DNA from: Wyeomyia smithii
Lineage: Eukaryota; Arthropoda; Insecta; Diptera; Culicidae
Assembly (NCBI RefSeq): GCF_029784165.1
Contig: NC_073695.1
Span: 5,505,683-5,569,682, forward strand
Length of the DNA stretch: 64,000 bases
Direction: 5' to 3'
Positions 1 to 11,000 of this stretch are shown here, in pieces; position 1 is the stretch's first letter; every line of letters starts with the position of its first letter. The notes below the pieces were generated by a model. That model was not told the DNA's origin. It ran no database searches and saw only the letters and a program-made list of their open reading frames with translations. The translations under genes were made by a program, and so were the position numbers.

Positions 1-388
1 ATCACAACAAAATAAATCAGAAAATCAGAACAAAATAACAAATTACACTTACGTGCTCTTTAAGAATCACCCAGTATTGTATATTTAGTAAACTTAGCTA
101 GATTTATCTTGAATTTTGTAAGACAAACCATTTTTCACAACGCTTCCATGTCCATCTCAAAACTTAAATCACTACTCAGTTATTCATCACACGACGCCCC
201 CATATTCATCACACTGTTAATCATGAATGAATCACATTCTCATGAATGAACGTAACCGCAGACCGTCGTAGTAGGTTACCTGGGTATATGGCTGTAGTTG
301 TTTACGTGCAAAATTGGTAACCTAGTCAACCACTGCAGTGCAGTTGATTCATGTCAATTATGTTTATAATTGCGGTTTTTCCTGTTTT
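1..388. other. No gene seen; AT-rich flank
   Basis: AT-rich DNA with no sustained open frame and no repeat that I can define. It precedes a foldback element and the RpL23A promoter region. Confidence 0.5.
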
Positions 389-703
389 CAATTGGGTTGT
401 TTAGCTATATCAGTTTTTTATCATCTGAATGAGCTGCATTTTCTAAGAATGAATTTCAAAAAAATTCTATCGTTGTCTTTCAATTTCTAAATCACGAATT
501 AAAAATGCTCGAAATCGCTACAATAACAGTTCGCCAATATACCAACTGTCATTGTAGCGATTTGGAGCAATTTTCATTCTTTATTTAAAAATCGAAGGAC
601 AATGATATAAAATTTGACAAAATCACGTTTTGCTCAGAAAACTACACTCTTTTAGCTGATATTTAAAAATCAGAAATCCGTGAATAGCTAAACAACGCAA
701 TTG
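389..703. repeat. Foldback (long inverted repeat) MITE-like element
   Basis: Two arms of about 145-160 bp are reverse complements around a 12-nt loop at 532-543. The outer ends read CAATTGGGTTGTTTAGCTA on the left and, reverse complemented, CAATTGCGTTGTTTAGCTA on the right. The inner ends read CGCTACAATAACAGTT and AACTGTCATTGTAGCG. The arms are imperfect (small indels and substitutions), so the element is not very recent. No coding capacity is visible. A non-autonomous foldback transposon is the best explanation; a family name needs a repeat search. Confidence 0.75.
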
Positions 704-1009
704 TGTTTTCATGTTGTATAAGATGAATATATGGGCTGAGATTAATTATGGAACAGTTCCCCTATTTATCTCACCAAAGGACAATTTTAGAAATTTGCCT
801 TCATCATTTCCGAAAATGAGACAATACCTTGGCACTGATTATTTCGCTTTTTTTTTTCGCGAAATCGAAAATAATTTATGTAAATAATTTGACTAAACAA
901 TATACCAAAAATTATTAACCGACCCCCCGAAACGGAAACAGCCCGTCAGTTCATGCACTGACCGCTTGACGTCGCACGCTGGTGACACTCGCTTGAAAAA
1001 CGTAACGTA

Positions 1010-1108
1010 TTCGATATTTTCTCACTGCTCCATCAGCTGTCATCGTGCCGGAAGCAAAAGCAGCAAAAGAAACTGGATCCCCGTTGACAGCTCTTTTCCA
1101 TCACAAGT
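1010..1108 (+). promoter_or_regulatory. Likely RpL23A core promoter/5' UTR with TOP-like tract
   Basis: The stretch TTTTCTCACTGCTCC near 1016-1030 is pyrimidine-rich and lies about 80 nt before the RpL23A start codon, as expected for a terminal oligopyrimidine initiator of a ribosomal protein gene. No TATA box is obvious. The exact start of transcription is inferred, not seen. Confidence 0.35.
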
Positions 1109-3457
1109 ATGGCTCCGAAGAAACCGTCTGAGAAGTCCGGTAAGGCAAAAATACGCTTTTTCGGTGGTTATAATTGTTAAAAAGTTTCTCAAATTAGTGT
1201 GAATTTCTTTGGCTATAATGTGCAGTTAAAATAGAGGCTATTTTCGTTGATTATTGAACTTATTTACTTGAAAATTAAACGCTGATTTCGTTTGTATACG
1301 CCACGAGGGCTGTCGTGTCCTGCACGCATTTTACTGTAAATATGTGTTGTGTATAAAAGTGAAAACGCAAGTTTGCGTTAAAAATTGTGGTGTCTAATGA
1401 TGAATTTCATTTCTAGAGGGAATCTCTCTGAAAATTTTTTGAATGAAATGCTTTTTACTAGATTTCTGAAGACGCCGTATAATGATCGATAAGAATGATA
1501 ATGTTGTTGGTCGTGCAATAATGGCTATGTTCTTCTATTACAGCGGGCCAACCGGCCGAGAAAAAAGAGAAGAAGCCTGCAGCCGCCGCTGCAGCTTCAG
1601 GTTCTAAGCCAGCAACCGCTGAGAAGAAACCAGCCCCCGAGAAAAAACCGGCTGCTGCTCCTGCTGAAAAGAAGCCAGCCCCCGAGAAGAAGGCTGCTCC
1701 CGAAAAGAAGCCAGCCGCTGAAAAGAAGGCTGCCCCTGAAAAGAAACCAGCTGCTGCTGAGAAGAAGCCCGCTCCTGCTGCTGCTGCTGAAAAGAAGCCA
1801 GCCCCTGAGAAGAAGGCTGCTCCCGAAAAGAAGCCAGCCGCTGAGAAAAAGCCTGCGGCCGCTGAAAAGAAACCTGCGGCCGCTGAAAAGAAACCTGCGG
1901 CCGCTGAAAAGAAGCCTGCGACCGCTGAAAAGAAACCAGCCGCCGAGAAGAAGCCTGCGGCCGCCGAGAAAAAACCTGCTACCGCTGAAAAGAAGCCTGC
2001 TTCCGCCGAGAAGAAGCCTGCTGCCGAAAAGAAACCAGCTGAGAAGAAAAAAACCGCTGAAAAGCGTCCTGCACCAGCTGATACCAAGGCTCCTGCACCG
2101 GAGAAGAAGAAGGCTACTGAGAGCAAGAAAACTCCGGCCGCTGCTCCCAAGACTGAACCGAAGAAGGAAGTCAAGAAAACAGCTGCTGCTAGTGCTGCAG
2201 GAGCCGCCAAGAAACCTGCTGCTGCCGCAGGAGGTACCAAGAAGACGGCAACTGCTACTGCAGCTTCCGCCAAAAAGGCCGCCGATGCTGCTGCTAAGGC
2301 AAAGAAGACCGCAGCCGGTGACAAGAAGGCTGCGGCGAAAAAGCCTGCTGTTAAGAAACCGGCTGCCAAGAAGGGTGCCCCGGCTACCAAGAAACCTGGT
2401 GTAGTGACTGCTAAGAAAGTTTCGGCTACTGGCAAGAAACCAACAACCGGCAAGAAACCTGTTGCAGGAAAAGGTGCCACCGGAAAGAAACCAGTCGTCA
2501 AGAAGCCTGCTCCGGTCAAAGGCGATAAGAAGGCTGTGGAGGCTAAGATGCAGAAGGGAGCCGCTAAAGCTCGTGCTGCTGCTCTGCTGAGGGCTAAGCG
2601 AACCAAGACCAAGGTTAGTAGTTCGGAATGTGAGCTACATTCCAACATAGATTATATGATGAAAATTTGAAGAGGGAATCTCCTTGAATTACGCGAGTGT
2701 GTTATAATGAAATAATCGCATGTCTTCCAACTGATCGCATTTGCGTAATTCAAAAGATGTTTACAGCTGATTCAGAATGTGTCTATTAATATCGTTTCAC
2801 TTGTTATATAGGTTGTCAAGGGTCCGTTCGGAACTGCCCTTCGCAAGATCCGTACCACGGTTAAATTCCGCCGGCCACGTACGCTGAAGTTGCCACGCAA
2901 CCCCAAGTTCCCGAGGAAGTCGGTTCCAACTCGTAGTCGGTGAGTATTTTCTATGATTAAATCAAACATTCCAACAGCATTCTCAGAAAACATTGCTGCA
3001 AAGGTTCATCAAACATAGGAATCTATTGCTAGGAGAATGCAAGAGCGAATATCTCTCCGTTGCAACTATTGTCTACCACATACCAACTAGACAATATACT
3101 GAAAGTTAGAAACATTTATATGATGAATCCCTTCTGTACTTCGTTAACAAATTGAACTTACTTAACATTTTTTTTTTATTTTTTCTATCCATTAGCATGG
3201 ACGCTTACAACATTATCAAGTATCCACTGACCACGGAAGCGGCAATGAAGAAGATCGAGGACAACAACACGCTGGTATTCCTGATCCATCTGCGCGCCAA
3301 CAAGAACCATGTGAAGGCCGCAGTTAAGAAGCTGTACGACATCAAGGTGTCCAAGATTAACACCCTGGTGCGGCCGGACGGCAAGAAGAAGGCTTACGTG
3401 CGTTTAGCTCGGGACTACGATGCGCTAGACATCGCCAACAAGATCGGTATCATCTAA
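1109..3457 (+). CDS. RpL23A: 60S ribosomal protein L23a (uL23) with giant K/A/P-rich N-terminal extension
   Basis: Four exons with consensus GT-AG junctions: 1109-1139, 1544-2613, 2812-2939 and 3196-3457. They join into 496 codons plus TAA. The last about 130 residues are a standard uL23 protein of the large subunit near the exit tunnel: the KGPFGTALRKIRT stretch starts in exon 3, and DNNTLVFLIHLRANK, RPDGKKKAYVRL and the terminal ANKIGII follow in exon 4. The first about 365 residues are low-complexity and histone-H1-like: roughly 25 EKK units in AEKKPA/PEKKPA repeats (about residues 14-170), then AKKPA/TGKKP-type repeats. Vertebrate L23a is about 156 residues and the fly protein carries a shorter H1-like extension, so this one is unusually long. 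The start is the first ATG, in a short exon encoding MAPKKPSEKS. Intron 1 contains a C/D snoRNA. Confidence 0.95.
1389..1476 (+). ncRNA. C/D-box snoRNA in RpL23A intron 1
   Basis: All boxes are present in order and spacing: C box ATGATGA (1397-1403), D' box CTGA (1428-1431), C'-like TGAATGA (1440-1446), D box CTGA (1466-1469). A 7-bp terminal stem closes it: GGTGTCT (1389-1395) pairs with AGACGCC (1470-1476), with one G-U pair. Guides lie upstream of D' (TTTCTAGAGGGAATCTCT) and of D (ATGCTTTTTACTAGATTT). Location inside an intron of a ribosomal protein gene is classic for processed snoRNAs that guide 2'-O-methylation. The rRNA target was not computed. The D' guide could cover a GAGATTCCC stretch that I recall only loosely from large-subunit rRNA. 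Confidence 0.75.
2650..2751 (+). ncRNA. Possible degenerate snoRNA-like element in RpL23A intron 2
   Basis: This intron repeats the layout of the intron-1 snoRNA: C-like ATGATGA (2656-2662), the shared guide string AGAGGGAATCTC (2671-2682), a D'-like TTGA (2684-2687), a C'-like TAATGA (2705-2710) and CTGA (2731-2734). A clean terminal stem next to the boxes is missing. Instead a 9-bp inverted repeat, GAATTACGC (2686-2694) and GCGTAATTC (2743-2751), forms an internal hairpin. It may be a decayed or structurally different copy of the intron-1 RNA. Confidence 0.35.
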
Positions 3458-5014
3458 ACATCGGGGCCCGGTTTTTGGTTTTTGCTTTTGTATGCCTATC
3501 CAATAGTTCAGTTTCTATTCGTAAGTTCTGATACCCCCCCGCGGAGCAATCAGAAATGTCAAGAATATTCCACCTCTAGATGTGAGTTAAGAGTGCTGAG
3601 ACCTGTGCGAAGCAAGAGAATATAAAATTTACAAAAATCCACGGAATGGAGTTTTAATTAAGGATTGGTCCGAAAAATTAGCTTATGAGTAGACACTAGC
3701 ATTCGAAAAAGCGTTGTTCTGTGTGACTAAGAAGACAATTTTCTCCCTCGAAAAATTCAGGCATATTTGACTAACACAAAATAATCGAAACTCAGTTGCT
3801 AAATAGAGAAACCTAGGAAAAGTGTCCACGTTCAGAGTATCTCAAGTCCCTGTCTAGCGCCTCTACAAGATTTTTTTTTTTGTTGAGGAATTAGAATTAG
3901 GTGGTCCATTGATGTGAACTTTTGTAATATACAAGACTTAATTATATAACTAATTGGCTCATTTGGACAATTATGCATTCCGAACCTGCAACCGAAGCAA
4001 CATTTTTTCAAGAAGCTAATTGTTTTCAATAGAGGTTTTCTGTCAAAAAAATTTATTCAACCAAACGATGTCTTTCAATTTTTAAAACTGATCTGTATTT
4101 AATTTATTTTCCTTTGGGGCTTGTAACTATCGAGAAAAAAATAAAAACCGGAAAATGCATATTTTACCCCATCGCGTCGAACACAAATGCAGTACCTTTT
4201 AATGAACTTTTAAATCTTTCAAAAATTTTAAAATTTAAGCAGATTAAAAGTTTTAAAAGCTGAAAAGCAGTTTTTACAAAAAATGTCTAAAAAATCACCC
4301 ATATAATTTACGCACCAAATATTGCTATTCATTTGCTTTTCAAATTGTCATTTTAGAAATGTTTCATTTATTTTAAAAACCCTAAAATTGTCTACTGGAG
4401 AGAAACATTATCTGAAAATTATTATAAAAAACTGTTGGCCGGCACGGCAACTTCTCTACATACAGGAAGCGAACAGCAGATGTCGCTCTCTCGCCCATCA
4501 CTTCTATGAATTTCCCTGTGAAGCCATTCGCCAACACCAACACTCCCTCAGCCGATACGTCAAATCGGCTGTCGTCGTAACACACATCGTCGTCGTCCGT
4601 CGATTCGTCTTTGCTGCGTGATGGCCGAAGAACGCGATTGCACACGCTCTCGCTAATTAATTTTGCTGCAAAGTTTAAAACTGCAAAACTTTTCGTTATT
4701 TAACTACGATATCGGTACGAAAGTACTTCCGTGGTGTGCGCAATCTTCGTTCCAGTGTGGAACGACGTGCAGGTAGTGTTTTTCCGCAGAAATTTATCTT
4801 ATTTACCAGTGCTTGAATATTGATTTTCCTACCGCGGCTCGGAAGGTGCACTTGAAAAATTTTTCTCGCAAGAAGCCAACAAGAGCCACTAAAAATACAC
4901 ATCAATAGTGCTGCTGCATACGTTGAAAGTCGCCGATAAACGTTTTATCGCAGCAAAACCTACGCCTAACTAAATGTTTACGGTTTAGAGCGCAGATAGC
5001 TCAAGTGAATTGAA
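3458..5014. other. RpL23A 3' flank and Srrm234 promoter/5' UTR region
   Basis: The RpL23A stop is followed by AT-rich DNA with an AATATAAAAT stretch near 3619 that could serve as a variant poly(A) signal. The 4430-5014 part is richer in GC and CG (for example 4550-4620) and leads to the Srrm234 start codon, so it probably holds the promoter and 5' UTR. No other gene is visible. Confidence 0.4.
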
Positions 5015-8000
5015 ATGTACAACGGAATCGGGCTAACGACACCCCGCGGATCCGGCACCAACGGGCACGTTCAGCGTAATGTTGCCTTCGTGCGGCCGGG
5101 CAAGAAGGAAAGTGTCAACTATCGCACCGAGGATGATTTGGCTAAGCTGGACGCACAGTCTAACCGGCAGCCCAATCAGGGCATACTGGATCACGAGCGG
5201 AAGCGAAAGATCGAGGTGAAATGTGCCGAACTGGAGGAAGTGCTGGAAAGCCAAGGGTGAGTGATATTTTTTTTTTTCCCATCACTAATATTTATTTAGG
5301 CCCAACCGCGAAGCATAACGGGGCCGAATATCTTTTGGAGTAGGGAAAAGCCAGCTTGAGTAGAGCCTGTATCCCGACTGCTCCTCCTCAAACAGGCATA
5401 AAAACCCTCTCATCTTTTCTCTTTCAAAAATACAATTTAAAAATACATGTCATTTAAGCCTACGACTAACCTTAACATCAAAGTTTTTCTCTTTATAACT
5501 AAATACTAATTCTTACTACTATTCGTTGAGGTGTGATGGTTCCTTATCTCTTTGAAATCAAAACTTATATCTAAGTTCGGTGGATCATGTCTCTCAAAAA
5601 GAAGCGATGATTCATGTTTCTATAAAAAAGATGAACGAAAGAAAGAAGAAAAAAAAAACAGAATTAGTGTGAAACTTTTTAAGATTGTTGTGTTTGGAGA
5701 AATTAGGAGAGAAAGCATAGAGATAATCAAATTCGATACTTGATATCTCTTAAAAAGTCGTAAATGGGTATTACAAGCGCGGGGTTGCGGCTAGCAAGCA
5801 CATCCCGTACTTGCATTGTAAACGTCACTTTCTGTTTCCGGAGAGAATCTATAAGCTTGGCCCTTGCTCTGTGGTACTTAGGGCATACGAAGACTATGTG
5901 GTCAATATCTTCGTACCCTCCACATTCGCACAGATTACTATCGACTAAGTTTATTCGATAGAGGTGTGCGTTTGCAACATAGTGATTGGACATTAGGCGC
6001 GAAATAACTCGAATGAAATCACGAGTTAAATCTAACCCTTTGAACCAAGCTTTTGTAGACACTTTGGGCGAGATCGAGTGCATCCATCGCCCAAGGTCGT
6101 CTTTATCCCACTTTTCCTGCCAGTTTTCCAGAGCCAGTTGTCGGGGCAGATGAAAATACTCGGTATAGGTGATCGGTCTATCAAATATCTCTCCTTCTAT
6201 GGCACCCCTTTTTGCTAATAAATCAGCTTCTTCATTCCCTGGGATTGAGCAATGAGAGGGGACCCACACAAAGCAGATAATGAAAGACCGATCAACCAGC
6301 ACTTCTAATATCCGTCTAATTTCCGGAAGGAAATAGGACGGGTGCTTGACCGGTTTAATCGATCGGAGAGCTTCGATAGAACTGAGGCTGTCCGAGAAGA
6401 TGAAGTAATTGTCTGGTGTCTTGAGCTCGATAATTCGCAGCGAATTGTGTATGGCAGCTAATTCAGCTACGTATATGGAGCAGGGCTGTGCCAGTTTGCG
6501 AGATATGCGATGATCTGTGTTGAAAACGCCATATCCGGATTGTCCATCCATCACAGATCCGTCCGTGAAAAAGGAATTCTGTTTTGGGAGGTGGCCAAAT
6601 TTTGCCGAAAATATTGATGGCACAACTGTTGGTTTGAGGTGATCGGGAATTCCATGGATTTCTTGTTTCATCGTCAAATCAAATACAACAGAAGAATTGT
6701 TGAGCGATGTTGAAATCTCATGGGATGGAGCAACAACCGAAGGGTTTATCTCCATGGACATGAACCGCTGGTATACTGACATACAGGGTTTCTGAACAAC
6801 TTCCAAACATTTCTCATAGTTCGCAATAAGCATTGGATTTGCTATTTCCGATCTAATGAGAAAACGAAAAGCCAACTCAAACAGCCTCTCTTTGAGTGGT
6901 AGTATTCCAGCTATGACCTCTAGGGACATGGTATGTGTCGACTGCATGCAGCCTAGAGCGATACGCAAACAACGGTATTGTATCCTCTCGAGTTTCAGCA
7001 TGTGTGAAGCTGCGACACCTCTGAAGCATATGCTGCCGTATTCTATTGCGGGCAGAATCGTGGTTTGATAGAGTCGTATCAAATCCTCTGGATGGGCTCC
7101 CCATGATGTTCCTGTTACCATTCGAAGGAAATTGATCCTTGGTTGGCATCTTTGCTTCAGGTAATTGACATGTTTTTCCCATGTGCACTTAGAGTCATAC
7201 CATACTCCGAGATATTTGAAGCTAGGTGACTGAGTGATGGGTCTTCCGGACAGAACTAGCCCAAAACGAGGTGGTGGTCGCTTTTTTGAAAAGACTACCA
7301 TCTCCGTTTTTTCAAGCGAGAACTCGATTCCAAGACAACTGGCCCAAACGGTCAGATTGTCGAGCGTGTTTTGCAGGCTGTTCTTCATGTCTGCGGCTAG
7401 AGACGCCGTGACTGAAACTACACAGTCGTCAGCTAACTGGCGCATCGTGCAGCCGTCCGTCAAGCATGTGTCGATGTCACTGATGTAGAAGTTGTACAAC
7501 AGTGGACTCAGACAAGAGCCTTGGGGGAGACCCATGTAGCTTGTTCGTGTTATTGTTGAAGAACCGTGGTTGAAAAGTGAATGCTTTTCAGACAGCAGGT
7601 TGATCAAAAAATTTCTCAATATAGGGGAGAATCCTCTTTGACGCAGTTTCTCGGAGAGAATTTCGATTGAAACTGAATCAAATGCGCCTGTGATATCCAG
7701 GAAAACCGAGGTCATTTGTTGTTTGCTACCAAGAGCCATTTCCGCTTCTGTGGCTAGCAATGCCAGGCAATCGTTAGGGCCCTTGCCCCTACGAAAGCCG
7801 AACTGGGTCTCTGATAGTTGGTTAGTTGACTCTGCCCAGTTGTCAAGTCTACGAAGGATCATTTTTTCAAGCAATTTGCGTATGCATGAGAGCATCGCAA
7901 TCGGCCTATACGAGCGGTGATCTGCGGCAGGTTTATCTGGCTTTTTGATTGCGATAATCTTGACCTGTCTCCAAGCTTTCGGGATCATATTGTTCCTGAT

Positions 8001-11000
8001 AAGCTTATTAAACAGTTTAAGAAATCGTATCTTGGCCGAGTCCGGCAGGTTTTTCATCAAATTAAATTTGATCCTGTCCGGTCCTGGAGCCTTGTTCTTG
8101 CAAGACGCGAGGGCAATTGAAAACTCCAACATGGTAAATTCTGGTTCTTCAAAAGCCGTTGTATCGCTGAATTTTTGCTGTGATGGGACAGCGTCTGGGC
8201 ATACCTTTTTTGCGAAATCATAGATCCAACGTTCAGAGTATTCATTTGCCTCATTACTGTCGAACCTATTGCGCATTTTTCGAGCCGTATTCCAGAGATA
8301 GCTCATAGAAGCATCTCTGGGTAACGTGCTCATGAAACTTTGCCAGTATGATCTTTTTTTCAGTTTGTGCAGCTTAGACTGGTTTATTTCCAGCTCCCTA
8401 AACTGATCATAAAGCTCAATTGAACCACCATCCCTGAATGCTATGTATGATGCTTTTAGAGCTTTTTTCATCTCGGTGCATTCTTTGTCCCACCATTGCT
8501 TGTTGGGACGAATTTTCAACTTGTTCTCAGGGGCAGGTCTCTTCTGAGATTGCAACGCGCTATCTAGCACTAATGTTGCAAGGAAGTTGTATTCGTCGGA
8601 TGGAGAAAGCTCATCCGTTGTTTCGAGACCCTGGGATATTGTGTACGAGAATTTTTCCCAATCAATATTCCGGGTAAGATCATACTCTACTTCGACTGTG
8701 GTAGCAGAATGGAGCCTGCTCATAATCGAAATACTGATTGGCAAATGGTCGCTACCGTGGGGATCATGAATATTCTCCCATTTGCAGTCCAAAGCCATTG
8801 ATGAGGAACACATCGACAAGTCTAATGTGCTCTCTCGTATTGGAGGCCTTGCAATTCTCGTAGCTAATCCAGGTATGTTCAATAAGGTCATATCGAAGTC
8901 ATCGAGAAAGCTTTCAGTAAGAACAGCGCGGCTATCATCCCTGGATGCGCCCCACGCCGTACCGTGAGAATTGAAATCTCCCAGGATGAGGCGTGGAGTC
9001 GGAAGAAGTTCCGTTATTCGCGACAGCTGCAACCGGTTAATAACCGCTCTAGGCGGAATGTAGACTGATGCGACAGTGAGGCCCTTCCCAGCAATTGTTA
9101 TATGGCATGCAACAATTTCTATTGCATCAATTGCTGGGAGAGGAATACGGAAGAATGGGTAGCATTTTTTGATACCAAGGAGCACTCCGCCATAAGAGTT
9201 TCCTCGGTCTAAACGGATTATATTGAAGTCTTGAACGGCTATGGTCGTATCAGTTGACAACCATGTTTCAGATAGCGCGAAAATATCGCATTTGCTATCG
9301 TGAAGTAGGAGTTTAAATTTATCTAATTTGGGGATCAAACTTCTACAGTTCCATTGTATGATCCTTGTTGTCGATTCGTCACTTCGGCTGTCTGAATTAG
9401 ACATCGAAGGATACGAACGCGAGGAGGGGCCATTTGGTGCTTAGTTGCTTACCCAACATGCAAATTGTTGGAAGCCAAGCCGAAATCATACTCTTGAGGG
9501 AATCAGATAGACCAAAAGTGGTAAATATCCATTCAACGATCATTTTGAATGGGATACGTCCATCAGTGGTCTGTATTTCAGGTTCCGATGACTGAAGGGT
9601 GAGTGATATGGTTTGTCGTTTAATGTTTAGTGTCTTTCAAGTTGATAGCACTTGTCGTTGCGTAATTTCATACTGGTTGTATCATTTTTTGCGTTTAAGT
9701 TACTTATTAGTAAAATCTTAAAGAGATTGCATTATTTTTATTTGGCAGGTTGTACTTTTATTCCAATTTTTCTATGCAATATTTTGCCTCAATAGATCAC
9801 CTGATAAGCTGGTTAAGGGATTACAAAAAACATTCATAACCTAATTCTTGATAAATATGTTCAAAATCAATTCGTTTCAACGATCTGCGATTTAAAGAGG
9901 TTTTGCTAAAGTTCCTTTAGGATTAATATTATAATTAAAAATAAAAGAACCTAATGAGTTAGGTCTTTTTTGAAGATAAAACTGATTAAACTTAGAGTGC
10001 GTACGACTTTGAAGAATGGAGTCAAATTTGGCATTGTTAAGTTGTGAGTAAGTTGTTAAGTTGATAAGTTTTCAGAAAAGAAACCTCGTAAATTTTCGAC
10101 CAATTTTTGTTCAGTTAAAAGAGTGGAAAATTTTTGAAGATTCCACAATCGTAAATCCGACTCTGGATTTGTGCCCCCGAGGCAGCTATTCAAAACAAAG
10201 CAACCCTTGGAATACCGACTCACTAGAAGAAGCAAAGAACATTTTTTATTTCCTTCGACAAGAATAGACGTATTTTTAATGTCGTTTTCGTTTTTGCGGT
10301 GTAGCTACCCCGCGGACTACACTTTGTCCTATCACTGTTGTTTTTACATTTTCCGGACTATCCCGGACTACTCTTTTTCTGTCCCGGACAGTCCGCGCAA
10401 GAAACAGAGTGCGGTTTTGAAGACACCGACACATTCACACCTCTGTGTCAAAATCAAAAAAAAATGTGTCAAAATTGGTTTGCTTTGATTATCGTTCTTC
10501 GCGTGTCAAACATCAGGTTGAATTTTATTTATTTTATCTTGTTATTTTGTCAGTTTTCAGTAAATTGGCAAATTTTTCTTACGTCACAAACGCGATAAAA
10601 GACAATGGCGATAATGACCAAAACAAAAGTGACAGCTACTTCTGGTATTACGCACACCATTGCAACTGCTCGGAAAGTTTTTTTTTTTCAGCTGCAAATC
10701 GTAGTCCTATAGACCTTTTTACGTACGAACTTGAGGAAACTATTTACAAATCGCCTTTTTGTTTGCTATGCTATGTTTTTGGCAGCTGGACAAATATTCA
10801 GTTGAATACTTATCATAAGCTCTAAACTCGTTTCTGAATGAATTTTTAATTCGTGATCATGAATCGGGGGAAGCTGCTGAACATTATCGACCAAAAATGG
10901 TAAAAAGTGATAAAAAGTCGGAGCAACGAGATGCGATGATTTACAGTTTGGAGGAAACAAAAGCAACTGAACATGAGTTTACACGTTCATTAGTGTGCGT

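Larger units (their letters stand above)
5268..9594 (-). mobile_element. 5'-truncated I-group LINE inserted at the Srrm234 exon 1 donor
   Basis: Minus-oriented non-LTR retrotransposon of 4.3 kb bounded by a perfect 15-bp target duplication (5253-5267 and 9595-9609). A poly(T) tract at the left end is the 3' tail. It holds the last codons of ORF1 and a complete, uninterrupted ORF2 with endonuclease, reverse transcriptase and RNase H. RNase H within ORF2 places it in the I group (I/Loner/Outcast-like) rather than Jockey, R1 or RTE. Loss of most of ORF1 is typical 5' truncation. The perfect target duplication and open ORF2 suggest a fairly young insertion. Confidence 0.9.

Noticed and set aside
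1458..2648. 396-aa minus-strand frame rich in AGFFSA repeats
   Set aside because: It is the antisense shadow of the AEKKPA repeat in RpL23A exon 2; the plus strand has correct splice sites and the conserved L23a core.
2940..3195. snoRNA in RpL23A intron 3
   Set aside because: An ATGATGA-like box occurs at about 3120, but no D box or closing stem follows it.
4322..4905. Small ORFs between RpL23A and Srrm234
   Set aside because: Overlapping frames on both strands in a promoter-like region; no motif supports coding.
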